From: Steroidobacteraceae bacterium | GTDB taxonomy: Bacteria > Pseudomonadota > Gammaproteobacteria > Steroidobacterales > Steroidobacteraceae | Direction: 5' to 3' | Assembly: GCA_019187185.1 (NCBI GenBank) | Contig: JABAQU010000004.1 | Location: 62,001 to 126,000, forward strand | DNA length: 64,000 nt | Shown: positions 33,750 through 43,692 of the stretch, piece by piece | Numbering within the stretch: position 1 is the first letter of the stretch | Layout of the letters: the number at the start of each line of letters is the position of its first letter | Notes under the pieces: generated by a model | Databases searched by the model: none | Seen by the model: only the letters and a program-made list of their open reading frames with translations | Told to the model about the DNA's origin: nothing | Program-made: the position numbers and the translations under genes

Positions 33750-36700
33750 CTAGCCATCTGCGAGCTTGCGAATCGCCTCGACACCGACCGACAGCGTCGC
33801 GAAGTCCGGATGGTCGATCGCCCTGAGGTCGGTGAGCATGCGCGCCCACTGCGCGTACTCGTCGCCCTTCGAGGCGATCCATGAAGTGATCGGGTCGCGC
33901 GGCACGCCACGCCGCCCGCCCGCGCGCAGGACCTGCGCGGCGAGCCTGCGGTGCGCCCGGGCGGCGCTCGCGCGCAGCGCCGAGCGCGCGCTCGCCTGCC
34001 ATGCGCCCGATACCGCGAGCGTGCCGATCTGCACCCGGATCCAGTCGAGGCCCACCGCGGCGCCCACCGCGAAATAGGCGCGCGCGGTGTCGCGCACGGC
34101 GATGCGGTGTTCGGCCGCGAGTTCGACGAGGTCGAAGGCGGGCTCCATCGACTCGAGCACGCCGACGCGCTCGGCGAGAGACTGCGGCAGGCCCGCCTCG
34201 TGCAGCTGCGCAATGTGCCGCGCGTGGTACTCGTGTGCGAGCCCGGTCGTGACTTCCGGCAGCGCGCTGCGCAGCTCGAGCACGCCGGGCCGCAGTTCGG
34301 CGACAGTGCGTTCGACGTGCAGGTTGCGCCGGCGGTGCGCGAGCAGCCAGTAGCTCATGTGGCGCAGGCTGCGCGCGGTCTGGTCGCAGGCGAGGTACTG
34401 CGCGCGGGCAGGCACCTTGCTGTCGAGCGCCTCGACCGCGGTCCAGGTGTCGCGCATCGCAAACGCCTCGCGCGCAATCGTGTACGCGCGCGCGATCTGT
34501 GCGATCGAGGCGCCGGTTTCCTCGGCGGCGCGCCACGCGAACACCGGGCCCATGCGGTTCACGAGGCTGTTGGTGGTGGCCGTGACGATGATCTCGCGCC
34601 GCAGGCGATGGTGCTCGATGTCACGCGCGAATCGCCGGCGCAGTGCCTCGGGGAAGTAGCGGCGCAGTTCCTCGGAGAGATAGGGGTCTTCCGGCACGTC
34701 GGAATCGAGCAGTTCGCCCGACAACCAGATCTTGCTGTACGCGAGCAAGACGGCGAGTTCGGGCCGGGTGAGCCCGACGCCGCGCTTGGCCCGGTCCGCG
34801 AACTCGTCTTCGCCCGGCAGGAATTCGATGGCGCGGTTCAGGTCGCCGGCGCGCTCGAGCGCGCGGACGAGGCCGCGATACTCGCTCAGGCGTGCCGGTG
34901 CGTTGAGCTCGAGCGTCGAGAGCGCCTGGCCCTGCAGGTAGTTGTTGCGCAGGACGTGCGCCGCGACCTCCCGCGACATGCCGGCGAGCAGCTTGTTGCG
35001 CGCCGGACGTGTCAGCCGGCCGCTGCGCTCGGGTGCCGACAGCAGGATCTTGATGTTCACCTCGAGGTCCGAGGTGTTGACGCCCGCGGAGTTGTCGATG
35101 AAGTCCGTATTGATGCGCCCGCCGTTGGCGGCGTACTCGATGCGGCCGCGCTGCGTGCAGCCGAGGTTGCCGCCTTCGCCCACGATGCGGGCGCGCAGTT
35201 CCCGGCCGTCGACGCGCACGGCGTCGTTGGCGCGGTCACCCACTTCCGCGTGGCGCTCGGCCGACGCCTTGACATACGTGCCGATGCCGCCGTTCCACAG
35301 GAGGTCGACGCGCATGCGCAGGATCGCACGGATGACATCCTGCGGTGTCGCCGACGGTGCATCGACGCCGAGCACGCGGCGTGCCTCGGCCGACAGCGGA
35401 ATCGACTTCGCGCTGCGCAGGTACACGCCGCCGCCCCGCGAAATCAGCTTGCGATCGTAGTCGTCCCAGCTCGAGCGCGGCAGGTGGAAGAGGCGCTCGC
35501 GCTCGGCGAAGCTGCGCGCGGCGTCGGGTTCCGGGTCGAGGAACACGTGCATGTGGTTGAACGCCGCGACCAGCCGGATGTGCCGCGACAGCAGCATGCC
35601 GTTGCCGAACACATCGCCCGCCATGTCGCCGATGCCCGCGACAGTGAAATCCTGCGACTGCGAATCGATGCCGATCTCGCGCAGGTGGCGCCTGACGCAC
35701 TCCCACGCGCCGCGCGCGGTGATGCCCATCTTCTTGTGGTCATAGCCCGCCGAGCCGCCGGACGCGAACGCATCGCCGAGCCAGAAGCCGTAATCGGCCG
35801 AAATCGCGTTGGCGATGTCGGAGAACGTGGCCGTGCCCTTGTCGGCCGCGACGACGAGGTAGGGATCGTCGCCGTCGTGCCGCACGACATCGGCGGGCGG
35901 CACGATCTTCGCGCCCACCAGGTTGTCGGTGATGTCGAGCAGGCCGCGTATGAAGATGCGGTAGCACGCAATCGCCTCTTTCTGGACGTCGTCGCGCGAG
36001 CCGCCCTGCGGCAGCTGCTTCGGCACGAAACCGCCCTTGGCGCCGGCCGGCACGATCACGGTGTTCTTGACGTTCTGCGCCTTCATCAGCCCGAGCACTT
36101 CGGTGCGGAAGTCCTCGCGCCGGTCCGACCAGCGCAGCCCGCCGCGCGCGACCGCGGCCATGCGCAGGTGCACGCCCTCGACGCGCGGGCTGTAGACGAA
36201 AATCTCGTACTTCGGCCGTGGCAGCGGCAGGTCCGGGATCTTCGCCGGGTCGAGCTTGATCGACACGTAATCCTTCAACCGGCCCGCGGCATCGCGCTGG
36301 TAGAAATTCGTGCGCAGCGTCGCGCGTATCACAGCGAGGTAGGCGCGCAGGATGCGGTCCTCGTCGAGGCTCGTCACGTGGGCGAGCGCCGCGGTGATCG
36401 ACTGGATGCAGCGCTCGGACTGGCGGTTGCGCGCGGTCGCGCCGATCGCGGGATCGAAGCGGGCGTGCAGCAGTGCGACGAGATGGCCCGCGATGCCGAC
36501 GTGACGCGACAGTGCGCGCTCCATCGCGGCCTGGCTGAACGGCACGCCGGTCTGGAGCAGGTACTTGGCGATCAGCCGCAGCGCCGTCACGTCGCGCGAC
36601 GGCATGTTCGCGAGCAGCACGAGCCGGTTGAAGCCGTCGTTCTCGATGGCGCCACGCCACGCGGCGTCGATGCCTTCCCGGAAGAGATCCTCCACGCGCG

Positions 36701-38576
36701 CGATGTCGATCGCGTGGCCGTCACGCTGCTCGAGTTCGAAGTCCTGGATCCACGCTTCGCCGCCTTCCGGCCAGGCGAGTTCGTACGGATGCTCGGTGAT
36801 CACGCGCAGGCCGAAGTTCTCGAGCAGCGGCAGCATGTCCGAGATCGGTATCGTGGCGCCGAGCTTGGCGAACTTCAGGTGCACGCGGTTGGCCGGGAGC
36901 CCGGCAGGGCGATGCAGGTTGATGCGCAGCGCGCCCGGATCGCCGCGCAGTGCCTCGAGGTCGGCGATGTCCTCGAGCATGTCCGCGGCGGCCACTTCCT
37001 CCTCGTAGGCGGTCGGGAACGCGCGGGCGTAGCGCTCGAGAAGCGCGAGCGAAGTCGCCTCGTCGTATCGCGACTTCAGTGCGACGGACAGGTGGTCGAG
37101 CCAGTTGGTCGCCGCCGCCGCGATTTCGCGTTGCAGCCGGGCGATGTCGGGGGCGGCGCGATGTTCGCGGTCGATCCGCACGACGACGTGGACCCGCGCG
37201 TGGCGCGAGTCGGAGATCTGCACCTGCGATTCGAACGCCTGGCCGTGAAAGCCCGCGAGCAGGATGCGTTCGATCTCGCGGCGCACGTCGGTGCTGTAAC
37301 GGTCGCGCGGCACATAGACGAGGCAGGAGTAGAAGCGTCCGTAGGGGTCGCGGCGCGCGAGCAGCCGCACGGTGCGGCGGTCGTAGAGGTTCACGACCTC
37401 GCGCACGATATGGATCAGCTCGGCGACGCTCGCCTGGAACAGTTCGTCGCGGGGATAGGTCTCGAGGACATTCACGACCGCCTTCGCGTCGTGGCTCTGC
37501 GGCGCGAGTCCGAAGGCGTCGATGACGCTCGCGACCTTGTGCCGCAGCACCGGGATGGCGCGCGCGCTGCGGTAGTAGACCGTCGAGGTCCACAGGCCGA
37601 GGATCCGGTGCTCGCCGTCGACGCGGCCCCTGGCGTCGAACGTCTTGACGCCGACGTAATCGAGATACGTGCCGCGATGCACCGTCGCGAGCGTGTTCGC
37701 CTTCGTCAGGATCAGCAATTGCGGCTCGCGGGCACGCTGGCGCAATTCCCCCCGCAGGCGCACCGTGTGCGGCCGGTGGCCTCCGTGGCCGTCGCGCAGG
37801 ATGCCGAGACCGGTGCGCGGCACCGGAACAAGCTTGTCCTCGTGTGTGCCGCGCACCAGACGGTAGCGGCGGTAGCCGAGGAACACGAAATGCTGCGCCT
37901 CCATCCACTCGAGCAGTTCGCGTGCCTCGGAGATCTCGCCGGCGGCGAGCGGCGCCGCGTCCGCAAGGCCGGCGGCGATCCCGCGGATGCGGTCGCGGAT
38001 CGGCATCCAGTCCTCGACCGCCGCCTGCACGTCGACGATCGCCGCGCGCAGGTCCTGCTCGATCTGCGCGAGCGCCCGCGGGTCGTTCTGTCGATCGACC
38101 TCGTAGTACTGCCACGATTCGCTGCGCGCGCCCGGAGCGTCGCCCGCGGTGACACCGCGCATCAGGCCGCGTGCATCGCGGCGCAGCGCAACGACGGGAT
38201 GGACGATCAGGTGCATCGCGACCTGGTGGCGCGCAAACACGATGCCGACCGAGTCGACGAGGAACGGCATGTCGTCGGTGACGATCTGCACGATCGTGTG
38301 CGGCGACTGAAAGCCGTCGCGCACCGGGTCGGGGTTGAACACGCGCACGCAGCTGCGCGCCGCCGCGCGGCGCTGCCCGAGCGCGCAATGGCTGAGCGCG
38401 ATCGCCGCGAGCTCGGCTGCCGGACGTGCACGCAGATCCTCGTCGGCGACGCCGCGGAAATAGACACGGAGGAACGCGGCTTCGGCGGCGCGCCGGCGGG
38501 CGCCGCCCTGCGCCGGCGCCGCCTTCACGATCCGTTCGATGAGGGCGAGGCGGGTGGCGGGGACGTTGTCTTTCAC
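33750..38576 (-). CDS. gdhB: NAD-specific glutamate dehydrogenase, 180-kDa class
   Basis: 1608 aa, the expected size of the large NAD-GDH family found in Pseudomonas, Caulobacter and mycobacteria. The N-terminal third contains ACT-like regulatory segments (DDMPFLVDSVGIVFARH, VGVKTFDARGRVDGEHRI). The catalytic core has GGLRWSDRREDFRTEVLGLM, KNTVIVPAGAKGGFVPKQ and VAADKGTATFSDIAN, followed by SGGSAGYDHKKMGITARGAW. A helical C-terminal region closes the protein. It oxidatively deaminates glutamate to 2-oxoglutarate for carbon supply. The long open frame on the opposite strand is only a composition effect. Confidence 0.96.
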   Translation of the reverse strand: MKDNVPATRLALIERIVKAAPAQGGARRRAAEAAFLRVYFRGVADEDLRARPAAELAAIALSHCALGQRRAAARSCVRVFNPDPVRDGFQSPHTIVQIVTDDMPFLVDSVGIVFARHQVAMHLIVHPVVALRRDARGLMRGVTAGDAPGARSESWQYYEVDRQNDPRALAQIEQDLRAAIVDVQAAVEDWMPIRDRIRGIAAGLADAAPLAAGEISEARELLEWMEAQHFVFLGYRRYRLVRGTHEDKLVPVPRTGLGILRDGHGGHRPHTVRLRGELRQRAREPQLLILTKANTLATVHRGTYLDYVGVKTFDARGRVDGEHRILGLWTSTVYYRSARAIPVLRHKVASVIDAFGLAPQSHDAKAVVNVLETYPRDELFQASVAELIHIVREVVNLYDRRTVRLLARRDPYGRFYSCLVYVPRDRYSTDVRREIERILLAGFHGQAFESQVQISDSRHARVHVVVRIDREHRAAPDIARLQREIAAAATNWLDHLSVALKSRYDEATSLALLERYARAFPTAYEEEVAAADMLEDIADLEALRGDPGALRINLHRPAGLPANRVHLKFAKLGATIPISDMLPLLENFGLRVITEHPYELAWPEGGEAWIQDFELEQRDGHAIDIARVEDLFREGIDAAWRGAIENDGFNRLVLLANMPSRDVTALRLIAKYLLQTGVPFSQAAMERALSRHVGIAGHLVALLHARFDPAIGATARNRQSERCIQSITAALAHVTSLDEDRILRAYLAVIRATLRTNFYQRDAAGRLKDYVSIKLDPAKIPDLPLPRPKYEIFVYSPRVEGVHLRMAAVARGGLRWSDRREDFRTEVLGLMKAQNVKNTVIVPAGAKGGFVPKQLPQGGSRDDVQKEAIACYRIFIRGLLDITDNLVGAKIVPPADVVRHDGDDPYLVVAADKGTATFSDIANAISADYGFWLGDAFASGGSAGYDHKKMGITARGAWECVRRHLREIGIDSQSQDFTVAGIGDMAGDVFGNGMLLSRHIRLVAAFNHMHVFLDPEPDAARSFAERERLFHLPRSSWDDYDRKLISRGGGVYLRSAKSIPLSAEARRVLGVDAPSATPQDVIRAILRMRVDLLWNGGIGTYVKASAERHAEVGDRANDAVRVDGRELRARIVGEGGNLGCTQRGRIEYAANGGRINTDFIDNSAGVNTSDLEVNIKILLSAPERSGRLTRPARNKLLAGMSREVAAHVLRNNYLQGQALSTLELNAPARLSEYRGLVRALERAGDLNRAIEFLPGEDEFADRAKRGVGLTRPELAVLLAYSKIWLSGELLDSDVPEDPYLSEELRRYFPEALRRRFARDIEHHRLRREIIVTATTNSLVNRMGPVFAWRAAEETGASIAQIARAYTIAREAFAMRDTWTAVEALDSKVPARAQYLACDQTARSLRHMSYWLLAHRRRNLHVERTVAELRPGVLELRSALPEVTTGLAHEYHARHIAQLHEAGLPQSLAERVGVLESMEPAFDLVELAAEHRIAVRDTARAYFAVGAAVGLDWIRVQIGTLAVSGAWQASARSALRASAARAHRRLAAQVLRAGGRRGVPRDPITSWIASKGDEYAQWARMLTDLRAIDHPDFATLSVGVEAIRKLADG

Positions 38577-38627
38577 GATGAGGCTTCCCTTACTCTCGAG
38601 TCGGTCCGACCAGGTCGGTGACAGCTT

Positions 38628-39113
38628 TCATCGGGGCACTTGTGCGGCGCGGGAAATTATACATGGCGCCAGATCGATCGCGCGCCGCGACAGCTTGTCG
38701 AGCAGGCGATCGAGCGTTTCGCGCTCACGGTGGTCGAGCGAGGCGAGCAGCGCCGCCTCGTAGGCGAGCGCGTAGGGTGCCACCTTCGCGTACACGGCGC
38801 GACCCGCGCCCGACAGGCGCAGCTTCGAACGGCGCCGGTCATCGGTCGAGCGCGTGCGCGCGAGCCGGCCGGCGCGTGCGAGCGAAGCGACTGCACGGCT
38901 GACCGCGACCTTGTCCATCGCCGTGCGCGCCGCGACCTCGGCGGCGCTCATGCCCGGCCGCTCGCCGAGCGTGGCGATCACGCGCCATTCCGGAATGCTG
39001 AGCCCGAAGCGCTCCGCATAGGCTTGTGCGATGGCGCTGCTCACGCGGTTCGTCAGCACGGAGAGGCGATACGGAATGAAGCGGTCGAGGCGCAGGCTGG
39101 GTGCGGGCGGCAT
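38628..39113 (-). CDS. MarR-family transcriptional regulator
   Basis: 161 aa. The winged helix is visible as LSIPEWRVIATLGERPGMSAAEVAAR, TAMDKVAVSRAVASLARAGRLAR (recognition helix) and the wing RSTDDRRRSKLRLS. It starts 48 bp from hppD, transcribed the other way, over a promoter region with a clear inverted repeat. It most likely represses hppD and itself and responds to an aromatic ligand such as a tyrosine breakdown product; ligand and sign of control are inferred. Confidence 0.9.
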   Translation of the reverse strand: MPPAPSLRLDRFIPYRLSVLTNRVSSAIAQAYAERFGLSIPEWRVIATLGERPGMSAAEVAARTAMDKVAVSRAVASLARAGRLARTRSTDDRRRSKLRLSGAGRAVYAKVAPYALAYEAALLASLDHRERETLDRLLDKLSRRAIDLAPCIISRAAQVPR

Positions 39114-39120
39114 GGTCGCG

Positions 39121-39150
39121 TATAATAGTTGCAACTGAAACCAATTGCAG
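39121..39150. promoter_or_regulatory. hppD promoter -10 and MarR operator
   Basis: A consensus TATAAT lies at 39121-39126 on the plus strand, without an obvious -35. It is followed at once by AGTTGCAACT (a perfect 10-bp palindrome, 39127-39136) and a second TTGCA at 39145-39149, which forms a wider TGCAA...TTGCA inverted repeat. On the minus strand TATTAT, 17 bp from CTGCAA, could serve marR. A bound MarR dimer here would block both directions. Confidence 0.6.
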
Positions 39151-39160
39151 GACCGCCACG

Positions 39161-40216
39161 ATGGTTGCCAGTTTCGACAATCCGATGGGGACGGACGGCT
39201 TCGAATTCGTCGAGTACACTGCGCCGGACCCGCAGCTGCTGCGCACGCTGTTTGCGCGCATGGGGTTTCCGGTCACCGCACGCCACCGCAGCAAGGACGT
39301 CACGCTGCACCGGCAGGGCGACGTCAATTTCCTGATCAACGCCGAGCCCGATTCGTTCGGCCAGGCATTCGCTGCAAAGCACGGGCCGTCCGTCTGCGCG
39401 ATGGCGTTTCGCGTGCGCGACGCTGCTCGCGCCTTCGAACGGGCCATTGCACTCGGCGCCTCGCCGCATGTCGGCCGTGTCGGCCCGATGGAGCTCAATA
39501 TCCCCGCGATCGAGGGCATCGGCGGATCGCTCCTGTACCTCGTCGACCGCTACGGCGAATCGTCGATCTACGACGTCGATTTCCGCCCGGAACCGGCCGG
39601 GGGGGGCGCCTCGGCGGGCGTCGGTTTCACGCACATCGATCACCTGACGCACAACGTGCGCCGCGGCGCGATGGACCGCTGGGCAGGTTTCTACGAGCGG
39701 CTGTTCAACTTCCGCGAGATCCGCTACTTCGACATCGAAGGCCGGCACACGGGGCTTTTCAGCCGCGCGATGACGAGTCCCTGCGGCAAGATCCGCATCC
39801 CGATCAACGAATCGCAGGACGACAAGTCGCAGATCGAGGAGTACCTCAGGCTCTATCACGGCGAGGGCATCCAGCACATTGCACTCGCGACCGACGACAT
39901 CGTGCGCACCGTCGACCTGCTGCGCGGTCGCGGCGTCGAGTTCCAGGACACGCCGGACACGTACTACGAAGGCGTCGACGCGCGCGTGCCGCACCACGGC
40001 GAGGACGTGGCGGCGCTCAGGAAGCGGCGCATCCTGATCGACGGCAACCCCGACCGCGGCGAGGGCACGCTGCTGCAGATTTTCACGCAGAACGTGATCG
40101 GCCCGATCTTCTTCGAAGTGATCCAGCGCAAGGGCAACGAAGGGTTCGGCGAGGGCAATTTCCGCGCACTGTTCGAATCGATCGAGCTGGACCAGGTGCG
40201 GCGCGGCGTGATCTGA
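39161..40216 (+). CDS. hppD: 4-hydroxyphenylpyruvate dioxygenase
   Basis: 351 aa, the length of bacterial HPPD. The N-terminal vicinal-oxygen-chelate half starts GFEFVEYTAPDPQLL. The C-terminal half holds the iron ligands in GFTHIDHLTHNV (first His), GIQHIALATDDI (second His) and PIFFEVIQRKGNEGFGEGNF (Glu), plus the C-terminal gating helix. It turns 4-hydroxyphenylpyruvate into homogentisate in tyrosine breakdown. The ATG at 39161 follows CAGGA. No homogentisate dioxygenase gene is next to it, so the pathway is split across the genome or feeds pyomelanin. Confidence 0.96.
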   Translation: MVASFDNPMGTDGFEFVEYTAPDPQLLRTLFARMGFPVTARHRSKDVTLHRQGDVNFLINAEPDSFGQAFAAKHGPSVCAMAFRVRDAARAFERAIALGASPHVGRVGPMELNIPAIEGIGGSLLYLVDRYGESSIYDVDFRPEPAGGGASAGVGFTHIDHLTHNVRRGAMDRWAGFYERLFNFREIRYFDIEGRHTGLFSRAMTSPCGKIRIPINESQDDKSQIEEYLRLYHGEGIQHIALATDDIVRTVDLLRGRGVEFQDTPDTYYEGVDARVPHHGEDVAALRKRRILIDGNPDRGEGTLLQIFTQNVIGPIFFEVIQRKGNEGFGEGNFRALFESIELDQVRRGVI

Positions 40217-40285
40217 CGCACGGGGGCGCCGCCCGCATGTCATCCGGCACCCGGGTCGCGCGTTGAGCGGGCAGGAGGTACCACG

Positions 40286-40603
40286 ATGAAACTGCCCAGC
40301 GCGCTCCTTGCGGCGATGATCGCCCTCGTTCCGGTCGCCTGTGTCACGACCGCGCCCCCACGGCGCGCTGCGGTCGTGGAAGTCGGCGTGCGCCCGCCAC
40401 CGCCGCGCGTCGTCGTCGTGCCGGCACCGCGGCGCGGCTACGTCTGGGCGGGCGGCTACTGGCGCTGGAATGGCCACCGCCATGTCTGGGTGGACGGGTA
40501 CTGGATGCGCGCACGTCCCGGCTGGACCTGGGCGCCGGCGCATTGGGAGGAGCGGCGCGGGCGCTGGGTGTTCGTCGCGGGGGTCTGGGTCCGCGCCCGG
40601 TAG
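40286..40603 (+). CDS. YXWGXW-repeat lipoprotein-like protein
   Basis: 105 aa. A lipobox-like signal (LVPVACVTTAP) is followed by a proline/valine-rich linker and tandem aromatic repeats: GYVWAGGYWRWNGHRHVWVDGYW, MRARPGWTWAPAHWEER and GRWVFVAGVWVRAR (parts given). These match the YXWGXW repeat family of small envelope proteins of unknown function. Good GCAGGAGG site before the ATG. Confidence 0.85.
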   Translation: MKLPSALLAAMIALVPVACVTTAPPRRAAVVEVGVRPPPPRVVVVPAPRRGYVWAGGYWRWNGHRHVWVDGYWMRARPGWTWAPAHWEERRGRWVFVAGVWVRAR

Positions 40604-40644
40604 TTTCGCCAGCGGTGGCGCTATGTCCGGCCCGTCCGCGCGTC

Positions 40645-41736
40645 TCAGCCGTGGGCGCGTGTCAGGTACTTTTCCGTCTGCATCTCGACGAGCCGGCTCG
40701 CCGTGCGCTGGAATTCGAACGCGAGGCGCATGCCGCGATAGAGCGCCGCGGGCGGTGCGGCCGCGCTCACCGCGATATTGACGCCGCGGTCGTAGAACTC
40801 GTCGATCAGCGAAATGAAGCGGCGCGCGGCGTTGTCGCGCGTTTCGTCGAACACCGGCACGTTCGAGACGAGCACGGCCGGATAATCGCCCGCGATCTCG
40901 GCGTAATCGTCCTTGCCGCGCGGGCCCTCGCAGAGCGCCCTGAACTCGAACCACACGGCATTGTCGCTGTCGCGCACGACGTCGATCGCGCGCTCGGCGA
41001 TCGTGATCTGGCCGCCCGCCGTGCCCGGGCCGCCCGCGAAGAACTCGAACAGGTGCGCCATCCCCGCCGGGGTATCCGCCGCCGCAGAGTCGAGGTACAG
41101 CGAAACCTTCGCGAGTTCACGCAGGCGATAGTCGGTGCCGGCATCCACCGCAATCACCTCGGTGTACTTCTCGAGCAGCGCGATAGCGGGCAGAAAGCGC
41201 TTGCGCTGCAGACCGTCGCGATAGAGCCCCTTCGGCGGGATGTTCGACGTGCAGACGAGCGTGACACCCCGCTCGAGCAGCGCGTCGAACAGCCGCGCGA
41301 GGATCATCGCATCGGCGATGTCGGTGACCTGCAGTTCGTCGAGGCACAGGACACGCGCCTCGGCGGCGAACCGGTCGGCGACCGTGAGGAGCGGCGACTC
41401 GACGTTCGCGAGGGTTTTCAGCTGCGCCTGCACGTCGTGCATGAAGCGGTAGAAATGGCGGCGGCGCTTCGCGTCGAACGGCAGGCTCGCGTAGAAGGCG
41501 TCCATCAGCAGTGTCTTGCCGCGGCCGACGCCACCCCACAGGTAGATGCCGCGCTCCGCGGCGTGTGCCCGCCTGCGCAGCAGGCGACGCACGCGCGTCA
41601 GGGGCTTCTGCGCCTCGTGCGCCGCGACGGCGAGGCGCGACCGCAGGCTCTCGAGACGGGCGATGGCGGCGAGCTGCGAGGCGTCGGGCACGATGCCGCG
41701 CCGCTCGAACTCGCGCGCGAGTACGGGCGAGCGCAT
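40645..41736 (-). CDS. zapE: Cell division ATPase ZapE (AFG1-like)
   Basis: 363 aa AAA+-like protein. Walker A is in GIYLWGGVGRGKTLLMDAFY (about residue 70) and Walker B is VLCLDELQVTDIADAMIL; sensor-type TSNIPPKGLY follows. It has the usual 'FxRFMHDVxxxL' element as HFYRFMHDVQAQL. ZapE binds FtsZ and helps constriction under stress in E. coli. Its start lies 3 bp beyond the stop of the acetoacetate-CoA ligase gene, so it is at the end of that transcript. Confidence 0.93.
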   Translation of the reverse strand: MRSPVLAREFERRGIVPDASQLAAIARLESLRSRLAVAAHEAQKPLTRVRRLLRRRAHAAERGIYLWGGVGRGKTLLMDAFYASLPFDAKRRRHFYRFMHDVQAQLKTLANVESPLLTVADRFAAEARVLCLDELQVTDIADAMILARLFDALLERGVTLVCTSNIPPKGLYRDGLQRKRFLPAIALLEKYTEVIAVDAGTDYRLRELAKVSLYLDSAAADTPAGMAHLFEFFAGGPGTAGGQITIAERAIDVVRDSDNAVWFEFRALCEGPRGKDDYAEIAGDYPAVLVSNVPVFDETRDNAARRFISLIDEFYDRGVNIAVSAAAPPAALYRGMRLAFEFQRTASRLVEMQTEKYLTRAHG

Positions 41737-41738
41737 CG

Positions 41739-43685
41739 TCAGGTCGTGAGCTCGGGCAGGTCGCGGAAGAAATCGAGGGCCGCGGGGTTGGCGAGCGCAT
41801 CGCGATTCGCGACCGGGCGACCGTGCACGATGTTGCGCACGGCGAGTTCGACGAGCTTGCCGCTCAATGTGCGCGGCAGGTCGGGTGCCGCGATGATCTT
41901 CGCCGGCACGTGCCGCGGTGTCGTATTGCGGCGGATCGCATCGCGGATGCGGGCGCGCAGCGCGTCGTCGAGCGCGATGCCCTCGCGCAGGCGCACGAAC
42001 AGCACGACCCGCACGTCGCCGTCCCATTCCTGGCCGATCGCGAGCGCTTCGAGCACCTCAGGCAGCTGCTCGACCTGCCGGTAGATCTCCGCGGTGCCGA
42101 TGCGCACGCCGCCCGGGTTCAGCACCGCATCGGAGCGGCCGTAGATCACGAAGCCGCCGTGCTCCGTCTCGAGCGCATCGTCGCCGTGATGCCAGGTGTC
42201 GGGGAAGCGCGCGAAATACGCGTCGTGGTAGCGCGTGCCCTGGGGGTCGTTCCAGAAGCCGACCGGCATCGACGGAAAGGGCGCCGCGCACACGAGCTCG
42301 CCGCGCGCCCCGACGACCCGCCTGCCCGTGTCGTCGAAGACTTCCGTGCGCATGCCGAGACCGCGGCACTGGATCTCGCCCTTGCGCACGGGCAGCACCG
42401 GGCTGCCGAGGCAGAAGCACGAGACGATGTCGGTGCCGCCCGAAATGGATGACAGCTGCAGATCGTCTTTCACGGCCCGGTAGACGAAATCGTAGGTCTC
42501 GGGCAGGAGGGGCGAGCCTGTCGACAGTACCGTGCGCAGCGCCGCGAGATCGACCGTCTTGCCCGGCTCGAAGCCCGCCTTGTCGAGTGCAGCGAGGTAT
42601 TTCGCACTCGTGCCGAAGATCGCGACGCGCTCGCGCGCGGCGATGTCCCAAAGGACCCGCGGCCCCGGATGAAACGGCGAGCCCTCGTAGAGGATGAGCG
42701 TGGCGCCGCTCGCGAGGCCGCTCACGAGCCAGTTCCACATCATCCAGCCGCAGGTCGTGAAATAGAAGAGCCGGTCGCCTTCGCGCAGGTCGACGTGGAG
42801 CAGGTGTTCCTTCTGGTGCTGCAGCAGCGTGCCGCCCGCACCGTGCACGATGCACTTCGGTTTGCCGGTGGTGCCCGAGGAATAGAGGATGTACACGGGA
42901 TGATCGAACGGCAGGCGCGTGAAGCGCAGCGTGGCGCCCGCACGACCGAAATCGCCGTAGTGGACCGCATCCGGCAGCGCGTCGATCGCGGGCCTCGCGC
43001 TCACGTACGGCACGACCACGACACGCAGGAGCCCCGGCAACTGCGGCGCAACCTGCGCCATCGCGGCGAGGGAGTCGAGCGTCTTGCCGGCGTAGAAGTA
43101 ACCGTCCGCCGTGAACAGCACCTTCGGCGTGATCTGCCCGAAGCGGTCGAGCACGCCGTTCACGCCGAAATCGGGCGAGCACGAGGACCAGATCGCGCCG
43201 AGGCTCGTCGTCGCGAGCATCGCGACGATGGCTTCCGGCACATTCGGCATGAAGCCCGCGACGCGATCGCCCGGGCCGACACCGAGTTCGCGCAGGCCGT
43301 CGGCGATGCGCGCGACCTCGTCGGCCAGTTCACGGCGCGCGATTTCGCGGCGCGTGCCCCGCTCGTTCGCGAAAACGATGGCCGCCTGCCCGTCGCGGTG
43401 GCGCAGCAGATTCTCGGCGAAATTGAGCCGTGCGGCCGGGAACCAGCGCGCGCCCGGCATGCGGTTCGCGTTCTCGAGGACGGGGCCGTCGCCCCAGTCG
43501 GCGCGCGTGTCGCTGAAGCGCGCGAGTTCCATCCAGAAGTCGGCGGGGTGCTCGAGCGACCAGGCCTCGAGGGCGGCGTAATCCGCCAGCGCGAGCTGGC
43601 GCCGCGCATTGACGCAAGTGCGGAACCGGGTGACGGCCGCCTGATCGACTCTCTCGCGGGAGGGCGTCCAGATCGGTGTCGTCAT
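41739..43685 (-). CDS. Acetoacetate-CoA ligase
   Basis: 648 aa, ANL superfamily. N-terminal ACAS_N region with DFWMELARFSD and ARWFPAARLNFAENLL. ATP loop YILYSSGTTGKPKCIVHGAGG, A5 motif SSISGGTDIVSCFC, adenylate site FVIYGRSDAVLNPGGVRIGT and the C-terminal RTLSGKLVEL lysine. The GGTDI and NPGGVRIG pattern separates acetoacetyl-CoA synthetases from acetyl-CoA synthetases. It activates acetoacetate, an end product of leucine breakdown, which fits the adjacent branched-chain genes. Start at 43685 begins MTTPIW; the stop is immediately before zapE. Confidence 0.93.
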   Translation of the reverse strand: MTTPIWTPSRERVDQAAVTRFRTCVNARRQLALADYAALEAWSLEHPADFWMELARFSDTRADWGDGPVLENANRMPGARWFPAARLNFAENLLRHRDGQAAIVFANERGTRREIARRELADEVARIADGLRELGVGPGDRVAGFMPNVPEAIVAMLATTSLGAIWSSCSPDFGVNGVLDRFGQITPKVLFTADGYFYAGKTLDSLAAMAQVAPQLPGLLRVVVVPYVSARPAIDALPDAVHYGDFGRAGATLRFTRLPFDHPVYILYSSGTTGKPKCIVHGAGGTLLQHQKEHLLHVDLREGDRLFYFTTCGWMMWNWLVSGLASGATLILYEGSPFHPGPRVLWDIAARERVAIFGTSAKYLAALDKAGFEPGKTVDLAALRTVLSTGSPLLPETYDFVYRAVKDDLQLSSISGGTDIVSCFCLGSPVLPVRKGEIQCRGLGMRTEVFDDTGRRVVGARGELVCAAPFPSMPVGFWNDPQGTRYHDAYFARFPDTWHHGDDALETEHGGFVIYGRSDAVLNPGGVRIGTAEIYRQVEQLPEVLEALAIGQEWDGDVRVVLFVRLREGIALDDALRARIRDAIRRNTTPRHVPAKIIAAPDLPRTLSGKLVELAVRNIVHGRPVANRDALANPAALDFFRDLPELTT

Positions 43686-43692
43686 CGTCGCG

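Noticed and set aside
33951-38621. 1556-codon open frame on the plus strand
   Set aside because: Exactly antisense to the glutamate dehydrogenase gene. It has no recognisable domain and is rich in Arg, Ala, Val and Gln from reversed GC-rich codons; a composition effect.
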